Below the pieces are notes generated by a model, which worked only from the letters and a program-made list of their open reading frames with translations, was not told where the DNA came from and searched no databases. Below are positions 11,341 to 23,256 of a stretch of DNA of 64,000 bases, piece by piece. Numbering within the stretch: position 1 is the first letter of the stretch; the number at the start of each line of letters is the position of its first letter. Both the position numbers and the translations under genes were made by a program. This DNA comes from Torreya grandis (lineage: Eukaryota; Streptophyta; Pinopsida; Cupressales; Taxaceae): the NCBI GenBank assembly GCA_037957365.1, contig JARHVA010001921.1, positions 2,721,501 through 2,785,500 of the forward strand. The letters run 5' to 3'.

Positions 11341-12345
11341 TTTGAAGTTGATAAGTGCTTAGACCAAGAATGTCTTTGACTAAATAAGGGCCCCACCATT
11401 TTTGGCATATTTAGTTTCTTTGTCATGAGGTAGTCTAATTTAAGTACAAGATCATCAAGATTAAATGTGTAAAATTTAACTCATTTATTATGTTGTTTGG
11501 TAATACAGGCCTTATATTGGTTAATATGTTATAAAGCAAAAATATGGTGTTCATCAAGGAGATCAAGAGCATGAAGGTGAGCTTCACATAATTCTTCATC
11601 AAGTATGATACCATGAAGAGATATACGAAGAGAGGGAAGCCAAAATTCTAATGGAAGGACTTATTCAAAAACATAGACTAGAGAGAATGGTGTTGCCCCA
11701 GTGGCAGTGTGTATGTTAGTGTGATAAGACCAAAAAGTAGGATAGAGTTGAATGTGTTAATCCATACAGGTTTCATGAATTATCTTTTGAAGAATTTTAC
11801 TAAGATTTTTTTTGTGGCCTCTGCTTGGACATTATATTATGGATGATAGGGTGTGTAAAATTTGTGATTGATTTTAAATTTAACATAGAGTTGTTTGATA
11901 TCTTTATTTTTGAAATTACCACCACTATCTGAAATGATAGTGTGAGGGACACAAAAGTGTCAAATGATTTAATTAAGGATGAATTTGGATATGGTGTTAC
12001 CAATGACATTAACAAGGGCCATATCCTTGACCCATTTGGTAAAATATTTTGTGGTTATGATTATAAAGACATGCCCATCTTGAGATCGAGGTAATTTGCC
12101 TATGAGATCTAATCCCCACATAGAGAATGGCCAGGGAAATTCTATAGTTTGAAGTTTGGCTGGAGGTGAATGAATCAAATCATCATGAATATGAAAAGGA
12201 TTATACTTATTAGCAAATTCTATGGAATAATTTTTAAGAATGGGCCAAAATTAACCCATATGTAAGTATTTATGGGTTGTAGCATGTTTGTTATAGTGGC
12301 CACCATAAATGCCCACATGTGAAGAGGAGGAACCTCATCTTTCAT
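11341..12345 (-). pseudogene. Tat-1 integrase (broken, catalytic triad still readable)
   Basis: Minus-strand reading starts with the zinc-binding region (HVGIYGGHYNKHAT near 12330), then PWPFSMWGLDLIGKLP with the first catalytic Asp (open piece 11969-12178). In another frame SDSGGNFKNKDIKQLY carries the second Asp and YNVQAEATKK the Glu. Counting codons between them, including one stop, gives exactly 35 intervening residues, the D-35-E spacing of retroviral integrases. The Cys pair of the zinc region is not visible (NKYNPF where K-C-x-x-C is expected). One frameshift and at least two stops make it non-functional. Confidence 0.85.
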
Positions 12346-12589
12346 AACACAGTAGAGTAAGGTGACTTTATAATTATGGTAATATAGGATGTTATATTGA
12401 AATACATACTTAAAATCTTATTTTCAAATGCAAGTCTTTTCACAAGAATCAAGGTTGGGAGGATAACTTTGGTGTTCCAAAAATTGAGTGATGTCTTTGT
12501 ACCATAGGTTTTGTCAAATGGTGATGGCCTTTATGTGGTAGATAAGTGAATTTTATGGTTGAATAAAATATAAATATTTTTTTATTTGG

Positions 12590-13080
12590 ATAAGAAAATT
12601 GGGATCAATAAGAACTTGGTGCTGATGAAAAAGAGATGCTAAAAAAGTAAGGGAATTGGCAATAGAATATTGATCTCAAGGGATAGGTTTGATAGTGAAA
12701 TAAATGAAATATTTGGTGAGAGTGATTGTGATTTGATGATAAAAAATGATATTCTCACTTTTGCATTGGTAATCACGATTGACTTGGAAATAAATGAGCT
12801 AGGAGTCACCTAATGCATGCAGGTATTGGATATCTAAATCAGGGGCAGCTCTCATGCCTAAGATTAAAGATTCTTACTCTATCATGTTGTTAGTGACATC
12901 AAATGCTAGGAAAAAAGATAATGTGATGAATTTTCTAAGAGGGATTGTAAGGATACAACCTACCCTAGCTCTTTGAAGGCATTTAGCAACATCAAAATGA
13001 AGGGTTCAAGTATCCTCATGTAGATTGACATTAATTTTAAGGAGCTCTTTGATAACTACATTTGGTTTAGTAGTATCAAT
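12590..13080 (-). pseudogene. Tat-1 archaeal-type RNase H (second RNase H)
   Basis: Minus-strand reading at about 12960-12780 gives FDVTNNMIE, a stop, ESLILGMRAA and then LHALGDS with QVNRDY. This is the T-N-N-x-A-E-Y-E-(A/S)-L...GDS pattern of the extra RNase H that Tat-lineage elements carry between the normal RNase H and integrase. The acidic residues of E-x-E-S-L and GDS are preserved; stops sit where Tyr and Gln are expected. Confidence 0.75.
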
Positions 13081-13720
13081 AGAAGATAGCAGATTCATCG
13101 AGATTACTTACTTTAAGATCAACAGTGAAGTTATGTAAGTAATCTTTAAGGGAAATGGCTTGGTTGATACCTTCAATATAGAGAATATTATCATTGAGAT
13201 GACCATCTTGAAGGTGGTCAATAGCTAGCATAGGTGATGATTTGTCCTTTAACATCTTTTTGAATAATAATTTAGAGATTAAATTCCATGAGAAGGGCCA
13301 TTGACTTGTCAATTATGTCTTCAAGAAGAAAGGCTTTGGAGAAGAAGTGACAAAGGGGATCAGAATGGATGATAACATAATTGATTTGATAAAGCATATA
13401 ATGTCAAATTTTTTTAGTGATAAAATATATGGCAAGGAAATCATGTTTGACTTTTGTGTAGCATTTATCATAATCAATGAGACCTCGGTTGATATAATAT
13501 ATGGCATATTCCCGTCTAGTATCATCTTGTTGGGCAAGCATTACCCCAACTAATATGGGTGTGAAAGAGGTATATAGGATCAACAGTCAATCATTTGAAG
13601 GGGGATGAAGAGTGGGTCGATGAAGTAATGATTCTTTCATATTATCAAATGGATTTTTGCAAGGATCCATATATTCTAAAGCATTACCTTTCTTAAGAAG
13701 ATAACTTATGAAATAGATAC
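13081..13720 (-). pseudogene. Tat-1 RT-linked RNase H (broken)
   Basis: In shifted frames, the minus strand reads GVMLAQQDDTRREYAIYY then NYT/CYTKVKHDFLAIYF and HYMLYQ, followed by a SDPLCHFFSKA-like segment. These match the gypsy RNase H and connection (LAQ-x-D...AIYYIS...E-K-x-x-L-A...HYM...DPL...LS). The nearby open pieces 13076-13312 and 13313-13537 are partly in other frames. It would degrade RNA in RNA-DNA hybrids, but it is broken by frameshifts. Confidence 0.75.
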
Positions 13721-14800
13721 AATAAGACATTCTGGGATTGAATCATTTAATTGCCTCAATTTTACCAAGGTAAGTGTGAATGTTAAAAATGGATCAAAAG
13801 ATGGGTATGTTACTGATAGCATTAATCTTGGTAGGTTTAATATCTATGCCACAAATGGAAACTAATAATCCTAATAGTTTTTTAGATGTGACACCGAAAA
13901 TGTATTTGTAAGGATTCAATCTAACTTTATATTTAAATAGGTGGTTGAATATGATGGCAAGATCATAGAGATTAGTATTAAAAAATTTGAATTTAGCAAT
14001 GAGGTCATCTACATATCTCTATAATGTTGTGAATAAGATTTTGAAAGATGCGAGTAATTTCTTGTTGATAGGTAGCTCCAACATTTTTGAGATTGAAGGG
14101 CATTTTAACATAGCAAAAAGATCCCCATTCCATGGTGAAAGTTGTCTTAAGTTGGTTTTTTAGGGTAATGTGAATTTGGTTATATCCTAAGAAACGATCC
14201 ATAAGAGATAACATTTCATAACCGGTTGTGGAATCGACAATGGAATCTATTGAAGGTAGAGGGAAATTATCCTTGGGACAAGCAAGATTAAGATTACGTA
14301 AATCAATGCAAATGCAAATGAACATGGTGACCTTTTTATGAATAGGGACTATGTTAAAAAACCCATTCAGAGTAGACCATTAGTTTGATAAAATTAGCAT
14401 CGATAAGTTTGATAATTTCTTTATGGCATAAGGTGGAAATTTTGGGTGGAATTTTTTTTGCTTTTGTCATGCAAGTTTAGCATCAAGATAAGTGATGATA
14501 TTATGCACCACAATGTTAGGTTTAATACCAAGCATGTCTTCATAGGACTAGGAAAATATCTCTTAATATTTATAAAAAAAAAGCTAAAGTTATCATGTTA
14601 AGTAGGTGTGAGTTTGTGAGAAATTTTAATAGGTTGAGAGCATGATGGAGTACCATATTCGATGTGAGTAGTTTCTTTGATAAGCATAAAATTTCCATCT
14701 TGGAAATGATATGGTGCATTAGGTAAATAATAAATTGGATTAGATTTACGGTTGATGCTAGTGATGAAGTTGTTGAAACAAGGAGATTTGTTTTTTAAAT
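13721..14800 (-). pseudogene. Tat-1 reverse transcriptase (broken)
   Basis: Open piece 14005-14325 reads IDLRNLNLACPKDNFPLPSI, then MDRFLGYNQI with the first catalytic Asp, then MPFNLKNVGATYQ. ACPKD-x-FPLP is characteristic of Tat-like plant gypsy RT. The catalytic YVDDLIAK lies near 14020-14000 in a different frame, so a one-base frameshift separates it from the upstream RT. Both Asp are intact. Polymerase function is lost through the frameshift and further stops. Confidence 0.88.
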
Positions 14801-14960
14801 TCTTGAGTTTGTGATGTTACCAAGGAAGTTGAGGTTATCAAGAATGAAGCAATTCAAGAATGGCTTCATCACTAGGCAATGTGGGAAGAGGGACATAATA
14901 CTCAACATATACTTCAAGATCAACAATTTGATTCCCATTGTGATCATATTCAAAATGTAT

Positions 14961-15629
14961 CTAATAGACGTTTATGGCCTTGGCATCTAATGTAATCTCA
15001 AGAATAGGAGTAGGTTGATCGAATGAGATTGGTGTATCATTAGTTTCTTTGGTATGGGAAGAATTGGATGTAATGATGGGATATATAGGTGGTATAGAAT
15101 ATGTAATAATTTTTGGATGTTCAAAAGGTAGGATTAATTTGACCACCCCAGGAATATCAAGAAGTGGAGAATTAAAAGGAGGTACATGACCTTTGGGAGC
15201 TAATTCAAAATCTATGGAAATGTTGTGAACATCATAGTTAAAATCATGTATTTGAGCTAAATTTTTTTGATAATGTTTAACATCCAAGTCATGGAATTGA
15301 ACTTGGGCCATGATATAATTATCATCAAAGGTTGGAGAAATGGTACATGCTTGAGATTCAAGAGTTTCATAAGGGGAAATTCTGAGATTACTAAATTTGA
15401 GTTAAGATATGATTAAAGGATCTTGGAATAATTTGGCCACTCCATAGTCATTGCATGTGAAGGCATTTTTTGGGTAGGAAGAGTTTTGAGCATTGCATGG
15501 AGGGGGAAAATTAGTGATCTCATCAATGAGAAGAATAGTGTGATCATTAGGTAATAGAGAAAGAGGAAGCCACTCCAAGATAGAGGGAGGTAACATAGTA
15601 GTGTTACAAGTCATTAGGTTCATCAACAT
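14961..15629 (-). pseudogene. Tat-1 linker between protease and RT
   Basis: Two open pieces (14961-15311 and 15402-15629) rich in Pro, Ile and Thr, with no motif I recognise. Position between protease and RT fits the long variable linker of Tat-type polyproteins. Kept because the frame is more open than its surroundings. No separate function is proposed. Confidence 0.45.
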
Positions 15630-15817
15630 CTAAATCAACAAGAGTGACCTATAAGTCTAGATTTATGTTGATGAATTCAGGATAGGGGTCATTATTCATG
15701 GTAGGAATGGTAGGAATGTGATATTGAGATTTAGGAATAGCAAGTTAAATACTCCAAGGGTTAGGATAGGCCTCATGTTTATATCATTTTTTGTTATGTA
15801 ATAATTTGATGCAATGG

Positions 15818-16177
15818 CTAATAGAAGAGGTGACGGGGCCTCATTCTATGAGTCCAAGGGTAGCCTAGGAATATGTTATAAGATAGGGAAAAATCAAGGA
15901 CAATAAGTTTAATTTGAATGGTCTTAGGTTTGATTATTAGGGGAAGCCAAATACAACCAAGTTGATTTTGATTATTTTTATAAAATCCATGACAAGTGAG
16001 GTGGGTTTGCTTGAGATGATCCTTATTATAGCTAAGTTGTTGGATGAGCCACAAAGATGTCACATTAATACCTAACCCTTCATCAACTAAAAATATATGA
16101 ATAAGGGTAGTATTAATAGTTATTTTAATTAATAGGGGTGGGTCATTGGCACAAAAAAGGATCTCATCATTAATCAT
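15818..16177 (-). pseudogene. Tat-1 aspartic protease (degenerate active site)
   Basis: A 119-codon open piece. IFLVDEGLGINV about one quarter in corresponds to the protease active site (usually V-D-x-G-A/S-S). The catalytic Asp and Gly are present but the Ser/Thr between them is Glu. NIFLGYPWTHRM near the C-terminus matches the closing I-L-L-G-R-P-W motif, with Arg replaced by Tyr. The length fits a retroviral-type protease domain. It would process Gag-Pol, but activity is doubtful with D-E-G. Confidence 0.75.
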
Positions 16178-18229
16178 GTCCTCTTTAAGAAATTTAATTG
16201 ATGTTCTAGAAGAAGGACAAATGGATTTGATGGTTGTACATTGTTAGGTTGAGGCTCAATAGTGAGTGGTTCTTCATCCATAGAAGATGGATCTTCAATT
16301 TCTTGTAATTTTTGCATGAGGAAATTGTGATGATAAGGGGAGGTAAAAACTAATTCCATAATGGAAATCTTTCAATGCATGGAGTTGAGTTTGTCAAGAA
16401 AGTTCCAATGGGATTTCGAAGAAGAACTAGTGCAAGGTTTATAAGGTAAGGTAGTTTTTGAAGGAAGGGAAGTGGTTGGGGGTTCAGATGAAGGAGGTGG
16501 TTATTCATGGGCTTCTAAATCCAAATGAGTGGCTATAGTATCTTTGAAAAAAATCTTCCAAAGATGGTTTCTTAGGTTTTATGATAGGATCTTTGTGAGT
16601 TGGTTTGTGATGATAATTGACCTTAGCTGCATTAACATATTGAGAATTGTTGTAATATTGGTCATAGTCAAAATTAATGGCATAACCATCCTTGGTATTT
16701 TTTTTATTATTATATGTGGGAAAAAAATTGGTTTTTATAAGAGGAAGCTTTAGGAGCTTGTCATTTTTGAGAAGTAGTTTTGTACTCTTGATGATGGAGT
16801 TGGATCATGGCTTCATGATTGAAGGAATCACCAAGCATGTAGGAGATAGCAAATTTTGTAATCCCTCAACAAGTTTCATGGGAATGACCAATGTCGATGT
16901 GGAACCAAAAAAATTGATTAGTTTCATACCATTTAGGATGATTATTAGGATAAGTGAAGGGTTCATAGGGTACTAATAATTGTTTCATTTGTTACACAGT
17001 GGTATGTGAGAAGATGAGGGATTGTCAGCTTTGGAAACTCCTAGTTTGGTTTGAGGAGTATTGCTAATGATGGAATTATTAGAATTTTTAAAATATACCT
17101 TAATGAATTTGGTATTAGTTTTGAATTTCTTCATGAGGAAGTCTTGATGTTTGGCATAGTCAAGATCTTTGTTAAGCATTTAAGGAGCAAACTTTTGAAC
17201 CTTATATTAAAGCAAAGGATTTAAAGTAGTTATAAAGAGTTTGAATAAATTATCATCAGTAATATTATGGTTGGATTTATGGGCCAAATATTTCCATCAT
17301 TTGATAAAATCATGAGCTAATTCAATGGGAAGTTGTTTAGTATTAATAAAATGGCTAAGGTAGTTTTTAGGAAGGTCATTGTGTTTAAAATCTTTAACTA
17401 GAGAATTGACTAAATATTTAAGTTGTCAAATGTAATTATAAGGAATTTGGTTGTACCATTATAATGCATTCCCAATGAAGGTTTTAACTATAATTTTAGT
17501 TGTGGTGAAAGTATTAGTTTGGATCCACTCTTTATAAAGATTGTCAAATGCTTTAAGAAAGGATGCAGGGTCTTTAGTCGCATCATACTTGATAGTTGGA
17601 GATATATTACCAATATCAATGGACATGATGAAAGGACCTAAAGGATAATTTTGGATATTTTGAATCATTTTTTTATTCATGATAGGTTGAGGAAAAACAT
17701 TTCTTGAGGTACCTGTAAGAGGTGGAAGAATAAACTTTGGATTAGCTCAAAGATTTAGAACCAAAGGCTGATTAGCCATATTAATCAAATGACATTGTAA
17801 TTGCATCATTTTAGAGGTGTTATATGTTTTCATTATGTTAATTTGTTGTATGAATTGTGTAATAAGTTTATTCATATCAATTTTCAAGATTGTGTTTGTA
17901 GGAGAACTCCCCAAATTGGTATTTTGGGGAGGGTTATTGGAAGGTAGATTACTAGTGGGATTGTTGGATATACTTGTATCAATTACTCCCACATTATATT
18001 GAAAATATTGAAGATGAGAATTGTATTGATAGGTATAAAAAGGATCACATCCACCTACTTCATCTTTATGTGTGATTTGAACCTTATTACAATCCATAGA
18101 TAAATGAGGGGAAGAATTACTCCAAGAGTGAGGGTTCTCTTGGGAGGTTAAAAAAGGGAGAAAAGAATACCCCATATAGTGTCTAAATGGATTTAAGTTG
18201 TCTAATAAGATTATAATAGGATATTTCAT
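16174..18229 (-). pseudogene. Tat-1 gag (broken)
   Basis: The start at 18229 (MKYPIIILLDNLNPF) opens a 160-codon piece rich in Asn, Ser, Pro and Gln, ending in a possible helix (LITQFIQQINIMKTY). Pieces 17459-17680 and 16985-17179 continue the protein. DPASFLKAFDNLYKEWIQTN is the gag core typical of gypsy. 16174-16359 is the acidic Gag/protease junction. Several frameshifts separate the pieces. I saw no clear zinc knuckle, which is common in Tat-type Gag. Confidence 0.7.
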
Positions 18230-18330
18230 GATTTTTGGAGGAAATGAATAGAATATTAAGAAGAGAGAGAAATTAGGGATAAAGAACTAAGTTAGAAAGA
18301 TAGAAAAACAAGGCCGATAATCAGATACAA

Positions 18331-18538
18331 GGTTGACTAGGTCAACTATATATTATTGAAAAGGGGTCTAAAAAGAGTATAGAGTTGATTGGGTGAATTG
18401 TGTACTATTGGATAGAATATAGATAAAAATATAGGGTTGACTAGGTTGACTTAGTACTATAGTTCAATAGGTAGATAAGGGTACAAGGTCAATTAGGTCA
18501 AATTAATACTATAGATAGGGAAAAACACAATCTATAGG
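18331..18538. repeat. 52-bp minisatellite, 4 units, TTGAC/GTCAA dyad
   Basis: Units start at 18331, 18383, 18435 and 18487, exactly 52 bases apart. Each begins with a version of GGTTGACTAGGTCAA and continues with an AT-rich TACTAT element and a purine-rich tail. The head of the first unit is an inverted repeat (GGTTGAC/GTCAAC). It lies in the Tat-1 leader just upstream of gag. Confidence 0.85.
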
Positions 18539-19360
18539 AGACTATACTAGACAAAATGATAGTGTGCTAAAATAGGGAAAGATGTGCAATATGATTGAAG
18601 TAATAAATAGAAGCACACATAAATAATTGGATCAATGTGAGTGATCTAATTGGGACACACAACATAAAACCTTTCACCAACACTAGCTAATGCAAGTTTT
18701 TGCAATGCAACACACAATGATTAGAGATAAATTAGTAAACTAGAAAGTAAATTCTAAATAAGTGGTCATCATGTGTGTTATTAAATTATTTAAAAAGTGT
18801 TGTTTTAAGTGTGATAGGGAAGAAGGCTAAAAATAGGGAACTAAAAAGTAATCTATGGATGGTTTCATGATGTTTAGGTTGAAAGGGATCTGTATTAGCA
18901 ATGTTACTAGCTTGGTATTGGGGCCTAGCCCATCAGTTCACAATCCTTTAGTAATAAGGGTTTTGGGTGCTTTGCCAATATATACCATCAACCATGTGTT
19001 TATACTTGACTAAAAAACCAAGTCGACTTCCCCTTTGGTGATGAAATCCAAGTTGGTAGGCCTTGGGAAGATAAATGTTAAATGCATTTTGAATATTGTG
19101 TGATTTGGTAGTGTGTGAAAAAAGAGAAAAATAGTATAAATAAATGGTAATTTGAAAAAACACCTAATTAGACTATGTGATCTAATCTAAGCATTAAAAT
19201 AGTTGAAAATGAAAGTATGAATTAATTACTAGCAAATAGTTATCAATTCCCAAATTAGGAATGGTATAGAGTTGGTTTAGATGACATTGTATGCAAATAA
19301 TAGATAATAGATTTGATTGGGTTGGTACTATTCTATAGAATTAAAAGTCTTTAAGAACAT

Positions 19361-19430
19361 AATCAACCAAGTCAACTCAGTTTTTTAGAAAAAATATAGG
19401 CTACAGAACTAAGTTGACCAAGTCAACTTA
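19361..19430. repeat. Pair of TTGAC/GTCAA dyads with a 9-bp perfect inverted repeat
   Basis: AATCAACCAAGTCAACTCAG at 19361-19380 and TAAGTTGAC-CAA-GTCAACTTA at 19410-19430. The second has perfect 9-base arms around a 3-base spacer. It lies between the two minisatellites and is plainly the same motif. TTGACC/TTGACT also matches the WRKY-factor W-box core. Confidence 0.7.
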
Positions 19431-19641
19431 GTTTGTTGTAGGATTGTAATTTTGAAGACTGCTAGCTTATACAAACTAGAAATGAAATGAATGAGAGAGA
19501 AAGAGAGGAACCTTGGTGGGTTGGAAGATGATTAGGATTTCAATTTTTATGTTGAAATGCCTTGAATGTTGATTTCAAATTCTTCAAATTGAATTGATTG
19601 GTTTGACCCAGTTCTATGAAACTCTGTGTTGAAGTAATATA

Positions 19642-19895
19642 GATGACTAAGTTGACATCTTCAACTTATTTTGCTGATTTGGATGCTAACTAAAGGACCA
19701 AATCAACTTGTTCAACCTAGTTTGTTGATCTAGATGCTGATTGAAGGACTAAATCAACCTATTCGACCTAGTTTATTGAACTAGATGTTGACTGAAGAAC
19801 TAAGTTGACCTATTCAACTTAGTTTATTATTTGGGACTGAAGAAGAGTATTATGTCAACCTATTTGATCTATTAATTTGTATTTGATGAAGACCT
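19642..19895. repeat. 51-bp minisatellite, 4-5 units, same dyad family
   Basis: Units start at 19642, 19693, 19744 and 19795, exactly 51 bases apart, with a degraded fifth from about 19846. The consensus runs AAGGACTAAATCAACCTATT then C(A/G)ACCTAGTTTATTG and GATGCTGACTG. Each unit carries (A/G)TCAAC or GTTGAC followed by (C/T)AAC(C/T)TAGTTT, as in the 52-bp array. Confidence 0.85.
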
Positions 19896-20042
19896 AAACA
19901 TAAATAACTAAGTCATTTTAATATGACTATGTCAAACCTACACACAAAAGTTAGAACTATACTGGCTAGTTTGATACAATATCACAAATATGAAAAAATA
20001 ATGAAATGATAGAACTAAAAGTGTGAAAGAAAACCTACATGG

Positions 20043-20066
20043 TCTAGATTCATGTTGGGTTCACTA
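20043..20066 (-). other. Tat-1 primer-binding site, tRNA-Trp-like
   Basis: Minus strand TAGTGAACCCAACATGAATC compared with the complement of plant tRNA-Trp 3' end (TGGTGAACCCGACGTGAATC, from general knowledge) has three mismatches in 20, all G to A. It sits three bases from the 5' LTR edge, as a PBS should. Confidence 0.75.
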
Positions 20067-20069
20067 GAC

Positions 20070-21241
20070 TGTAAGCAATGGGAAATATAGTAGATCTACA
20101 AATCAATCCTATTTTGGAGAAGATAAATCTTACTTACACTTTTATTTGGGGATACATTAGATAATCGAGGTCATGACCAATATGGATCTACTATACCTAG
20201 CCAAGGGATCTCTTACCATAAATAATATCACTAGGTAAGGTTCTAAAGCCTCTACCAAGTAAAAACTAGGCAGTAACCCTAACTAGATCATATGTTTTCA
20301 TATTCACTAAACTAATAACAAGTAAATTAAAAGTCTAATCTAATTCTCACCAAAGCTTGTGGCACAATATGGGGGTTAATAGACATAAAAGTAAACATGC
20401 ATAATAGAATCTTAATTAAGCTATATATAGATAAGACCCTGATGCATAGAGAGATTAATAAATTCAAAATCCATTCCTTATGATACTTTTATCTACTAAA
20501 GAGAGGAGCAAAGTTAGAGATACTTACCTTGAAGATGAACCCGTCAAGACTTAATCTCTCCCTTAGCCAAAGTTGCTTCACAAGAGTTTGTTGTGATTTT
20601 TAAGGATCACTAAGAAAGGCCAAAACATCCAAGACAACTCCACAATACAATATTCTTATCCAAGTAGAAACCCTAAGCTAAGACTCCTTAATTAGAATGA
20701 TGAAAGAGCAAATTATAAAGAAGTGCTAATAAATAATTAACTCTTGTTATCTCTCTAAGAATGGTGAAATAGATGTATTTATATAAGTAGATCTAACCCT
20801 AAACCCTTCTAAAATTTTAGGGTGACAAAGTTGACTTGGTCGACCTAGTATTATAATTGACAAATACAAATTAGGTTATGAACTAGGTCAACCTAGTCCC
20901 TAGTAAGCTTTATCAATAACAATACAAGGTTGATGTGGCTGACTATGTCATATAAACTATCAAAAAGGGGTTTAGGTTAGGGAAAGGGCTGATGAAGTTG
21001 GTGAATACTAGAGGAGGGTGAAAAATAGGATACAAAGCTTAGGGGAATGGTTTTAAGAGATAAATTTATAGATAGAAAGTGGTAAAAAGGGATAACAATC
21101 ATGAGAAGTACCAATGGTCGGCCCACCCCTTTCTTGGTACACCCCTTAAGGCATGCACTCAGAGATATTAAGACTCAATGGGCTGATAAAAGATATCAAG
21201 CATCACTAAATGTTAAAGTTTGAAAATATTATGTATATATA
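20070..21241 (-). repeat. Tat-1 5' LTR (right copy)
   Basis: Partner of 7747-8887. The edge at 20070 is fixed by TGTAAGC and the adjoining primer site. It also contains TTGAC/GTCAA dyads near 20825-20900 (AAGTTGACTTGGTCGACC and AACTAGGTCAACC), the motif of the leader minisatellites. By eye, divergence from the other copy is obvious (many substitutions and indels), so the insertion is old. Confidence 0.9.
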
Positions 21242-23256
21242 GACTATACATTGATATATGAATGAAATATGGTATGCTTTGAGCTCCTTACCAAGAAATT
21301 TATGTAAATTATAGTGTTAGGGTTTGTTTATAGAGTTGGGCCCCTAAATCTCACTCTCTCATTCATGTATATTGAGTTCATAGGAGTGCCCAACTCCCCC
21401 TAAGGGTACTAGGTCTAAGTGTCCATGTCATGTGAGATATGTGTGTCAAAAATGGTAACTCAATAAGGTTGTTTAAGGAAATGGAGCTCCAAAAGGTGTT
21501 AACATAAATTTGACCATTTTTTTGCATTCCCCTACTTAAAACATCTTTTTTAGGGTCTGAAACATCCTCATATACTTCCTCATTTCCTTGAGTCTACTTT
21601 GGGGTTTTTGATCTGCTACTAAGGTGTAGGTGGGGTCTAGATGATTCATGGTGGATTTAGGCCTTATAGGCTCAGACTGGACTTTGGAATCTCAAACCAC
21701 TTTTAGGTGGATTTGTAAGCCTCAATGTTATCATATCATACTCTTCAATATATTTTCCACCTTATGCACTTGTCCTTATTTTCCTAGACCATCATACTAA
21801 CCCCTCTTTCTCTTAAGCTTACCTTGAACATCATTGTCTAGTATAGATGCTTGTAATAGTTAGTGGTGAAGATACAAATAGCCTTTTTATCTCCTTATAG
21901 TGATGGAATCAGGGTTTAGGTGACATGTTATCAAGAGTTTACCATAGACCTAGGGCTTAGTCTCCCCTGTATCAACTATCAACACTCATTTACATAGTCA
22001 TACATCACATCTTGCATGTTAAGGGTGTGCAACCCAGATCAAACAATCACTGACTTGATCACACCATCATGTGAGCTCTTGATGGGTATGGATTTCATCA
22101 TCATCTTGAATTTATCATTTACATGTCTATTGGCATTACCATTCTCATCAGTTTGGCACCCTCACTGATTAGGTAACCTTAGCTTATTGTATATGTCTAA
22201 CTTAGTTCATTTGTGCACTCTTATAGGTTTCCTTGCCAGGTAATATGATATATATGTTTTTATTTTCTTTGTATACCCCTCCATGTTCCCATAGCACCTT
22301 AAAATCAATATTAATGGTATACTACCTAAATTTTTGAGCTATGTTGAAGTTTTAGTGTGATTGTCAATGGAGCATGACCATCAAATGAAATGGGAAGTAG
22401 GAGGGATCTAATAACATGTTTAAAACTCTAGTGACTTGCATTGAACCCAAACCATATCATTTTAAAATGTCCATTTCTATAATATATAACCCATTTTATA
22501 CATCTTGAGACTCAGTTGCATATAATGATCTTGGAAACCATTGAGGTCTAGTTATGAGTTATGTTACTGTAGGTGGCCATCATGATTGTCAATAGTACTT
22601 ACACCTAGGTATTCCATTTTTATATAGTCTTAATGGATTCTTATAGTTTCATACAATATTTGTCCTTGATTTCAACACTTAAGCATGGGATAAGGGTCCA
22701 AACCTATAAGTGGTAGTCAGGAGGCCTTTTGGAGTTTTAACTTGGGACTCAAATATTGTTATTAGGTGAATGATAGTGATGAGATAATCAAATGATAGGG
22801 GTTAATTGAGAGCATAAAATGGACTATTGACTCATACTCAAGATGGCATATAAAGACCTTAGACATCCCTACTCACATACTTAATAGATCAAAACACTTG
22901 GAGTTCATCAATTAGGAATATGTAGTGGGAAATGAAAACCTATGACTCTCCAAATACCTCAACTTCTACTAAACAACCTTTAACTTATACTAATCAAGTT
23001 TGTGGAGGCTTTGGAGGGCTAGATGATAATTTATTGACTACGAGAGCCATAATAGAGTTTGGTTATTATGAGAAGGGGGTTCTTCTGCTTGACTCTAAAA
23101 CCTATATTTCCTCTCAAAGGTGTCCTAATCACTTCCAATAGATATGTTCATGGAATAATTGGTTCTCATTTGTAATGAATCTCAATATGCAAGTAGTCTC
23201 ATTTAGAGGTGATATATTGTGATAGTTGAGGTCCATCTAACCATTTTAATTATAAC
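21242..23256. other. Unassigned flank between Tat-1 and Tat-2
   Basis: About 2 kb with no recognised domain. It was presumably continuous with 39946 onward before Tat-2 inserted. One 69-codon plus-strand open frame at 22932-23141 (starting MKTYDSPNTSTSTKQ) has no family features that I know; with 39980-40198 it could be remnant 3' sequence of the element whose LTR starts at 41474. Confidence 0.45.

Larger units (their letters stand above)
18230..20042 (-). other. Tat-1 untranslated leader
   Basis: About 1.8 kb between gag and primer site. Not coding. It contains two separate minisatellites and an isolated pair of the same TTGAC/GTCAA dyads (listed separately). Confidence 0.6.
7747..21241 (-). 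mobile_element. Tat-1: Ty3/gypsy (Tat-type) LTR retrotransposon, 13.5 kb
   Basis: Direct repeats of about 1.15 kb at both ends bracket a minus-strand gag-protease-RT-RNase H-archaeal RNase H-integrase order. That order with the second RNase H marks the Tat lineage of plant Ty3/gypsy elements. The 5' LTR is on the right with a tRNA-Trp-like primer site beside it; the 3' LTR is on the left. A leader of about 1.8 kb lies before gag and about 2.4 kb of spacer follows integrase. All coding domains carry stops and frameshifts. Five-base flanks read GATTG on the left and GACTA on the right, so no clear target duplication remains. Confidence 0.9.

Noticed and set aside
20043..20066. Real tRNA-Trp gene fragment
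   Set aside because: Only the 3'-terminal complement including the added CCA is present, which marks a primer site, not a gene.
7742..21246. Target-site duplication for Tat-1
   Set aside because: GATTG versus GACTA does not match, and shifting the LTR edges by a few bases did not give a match.
23252..23256. Perfect target-site duplication for Tat-2
   Set aside because: ATAAC versus ATAAT has one mismatch, so I report it as near-perfect, not perfect.
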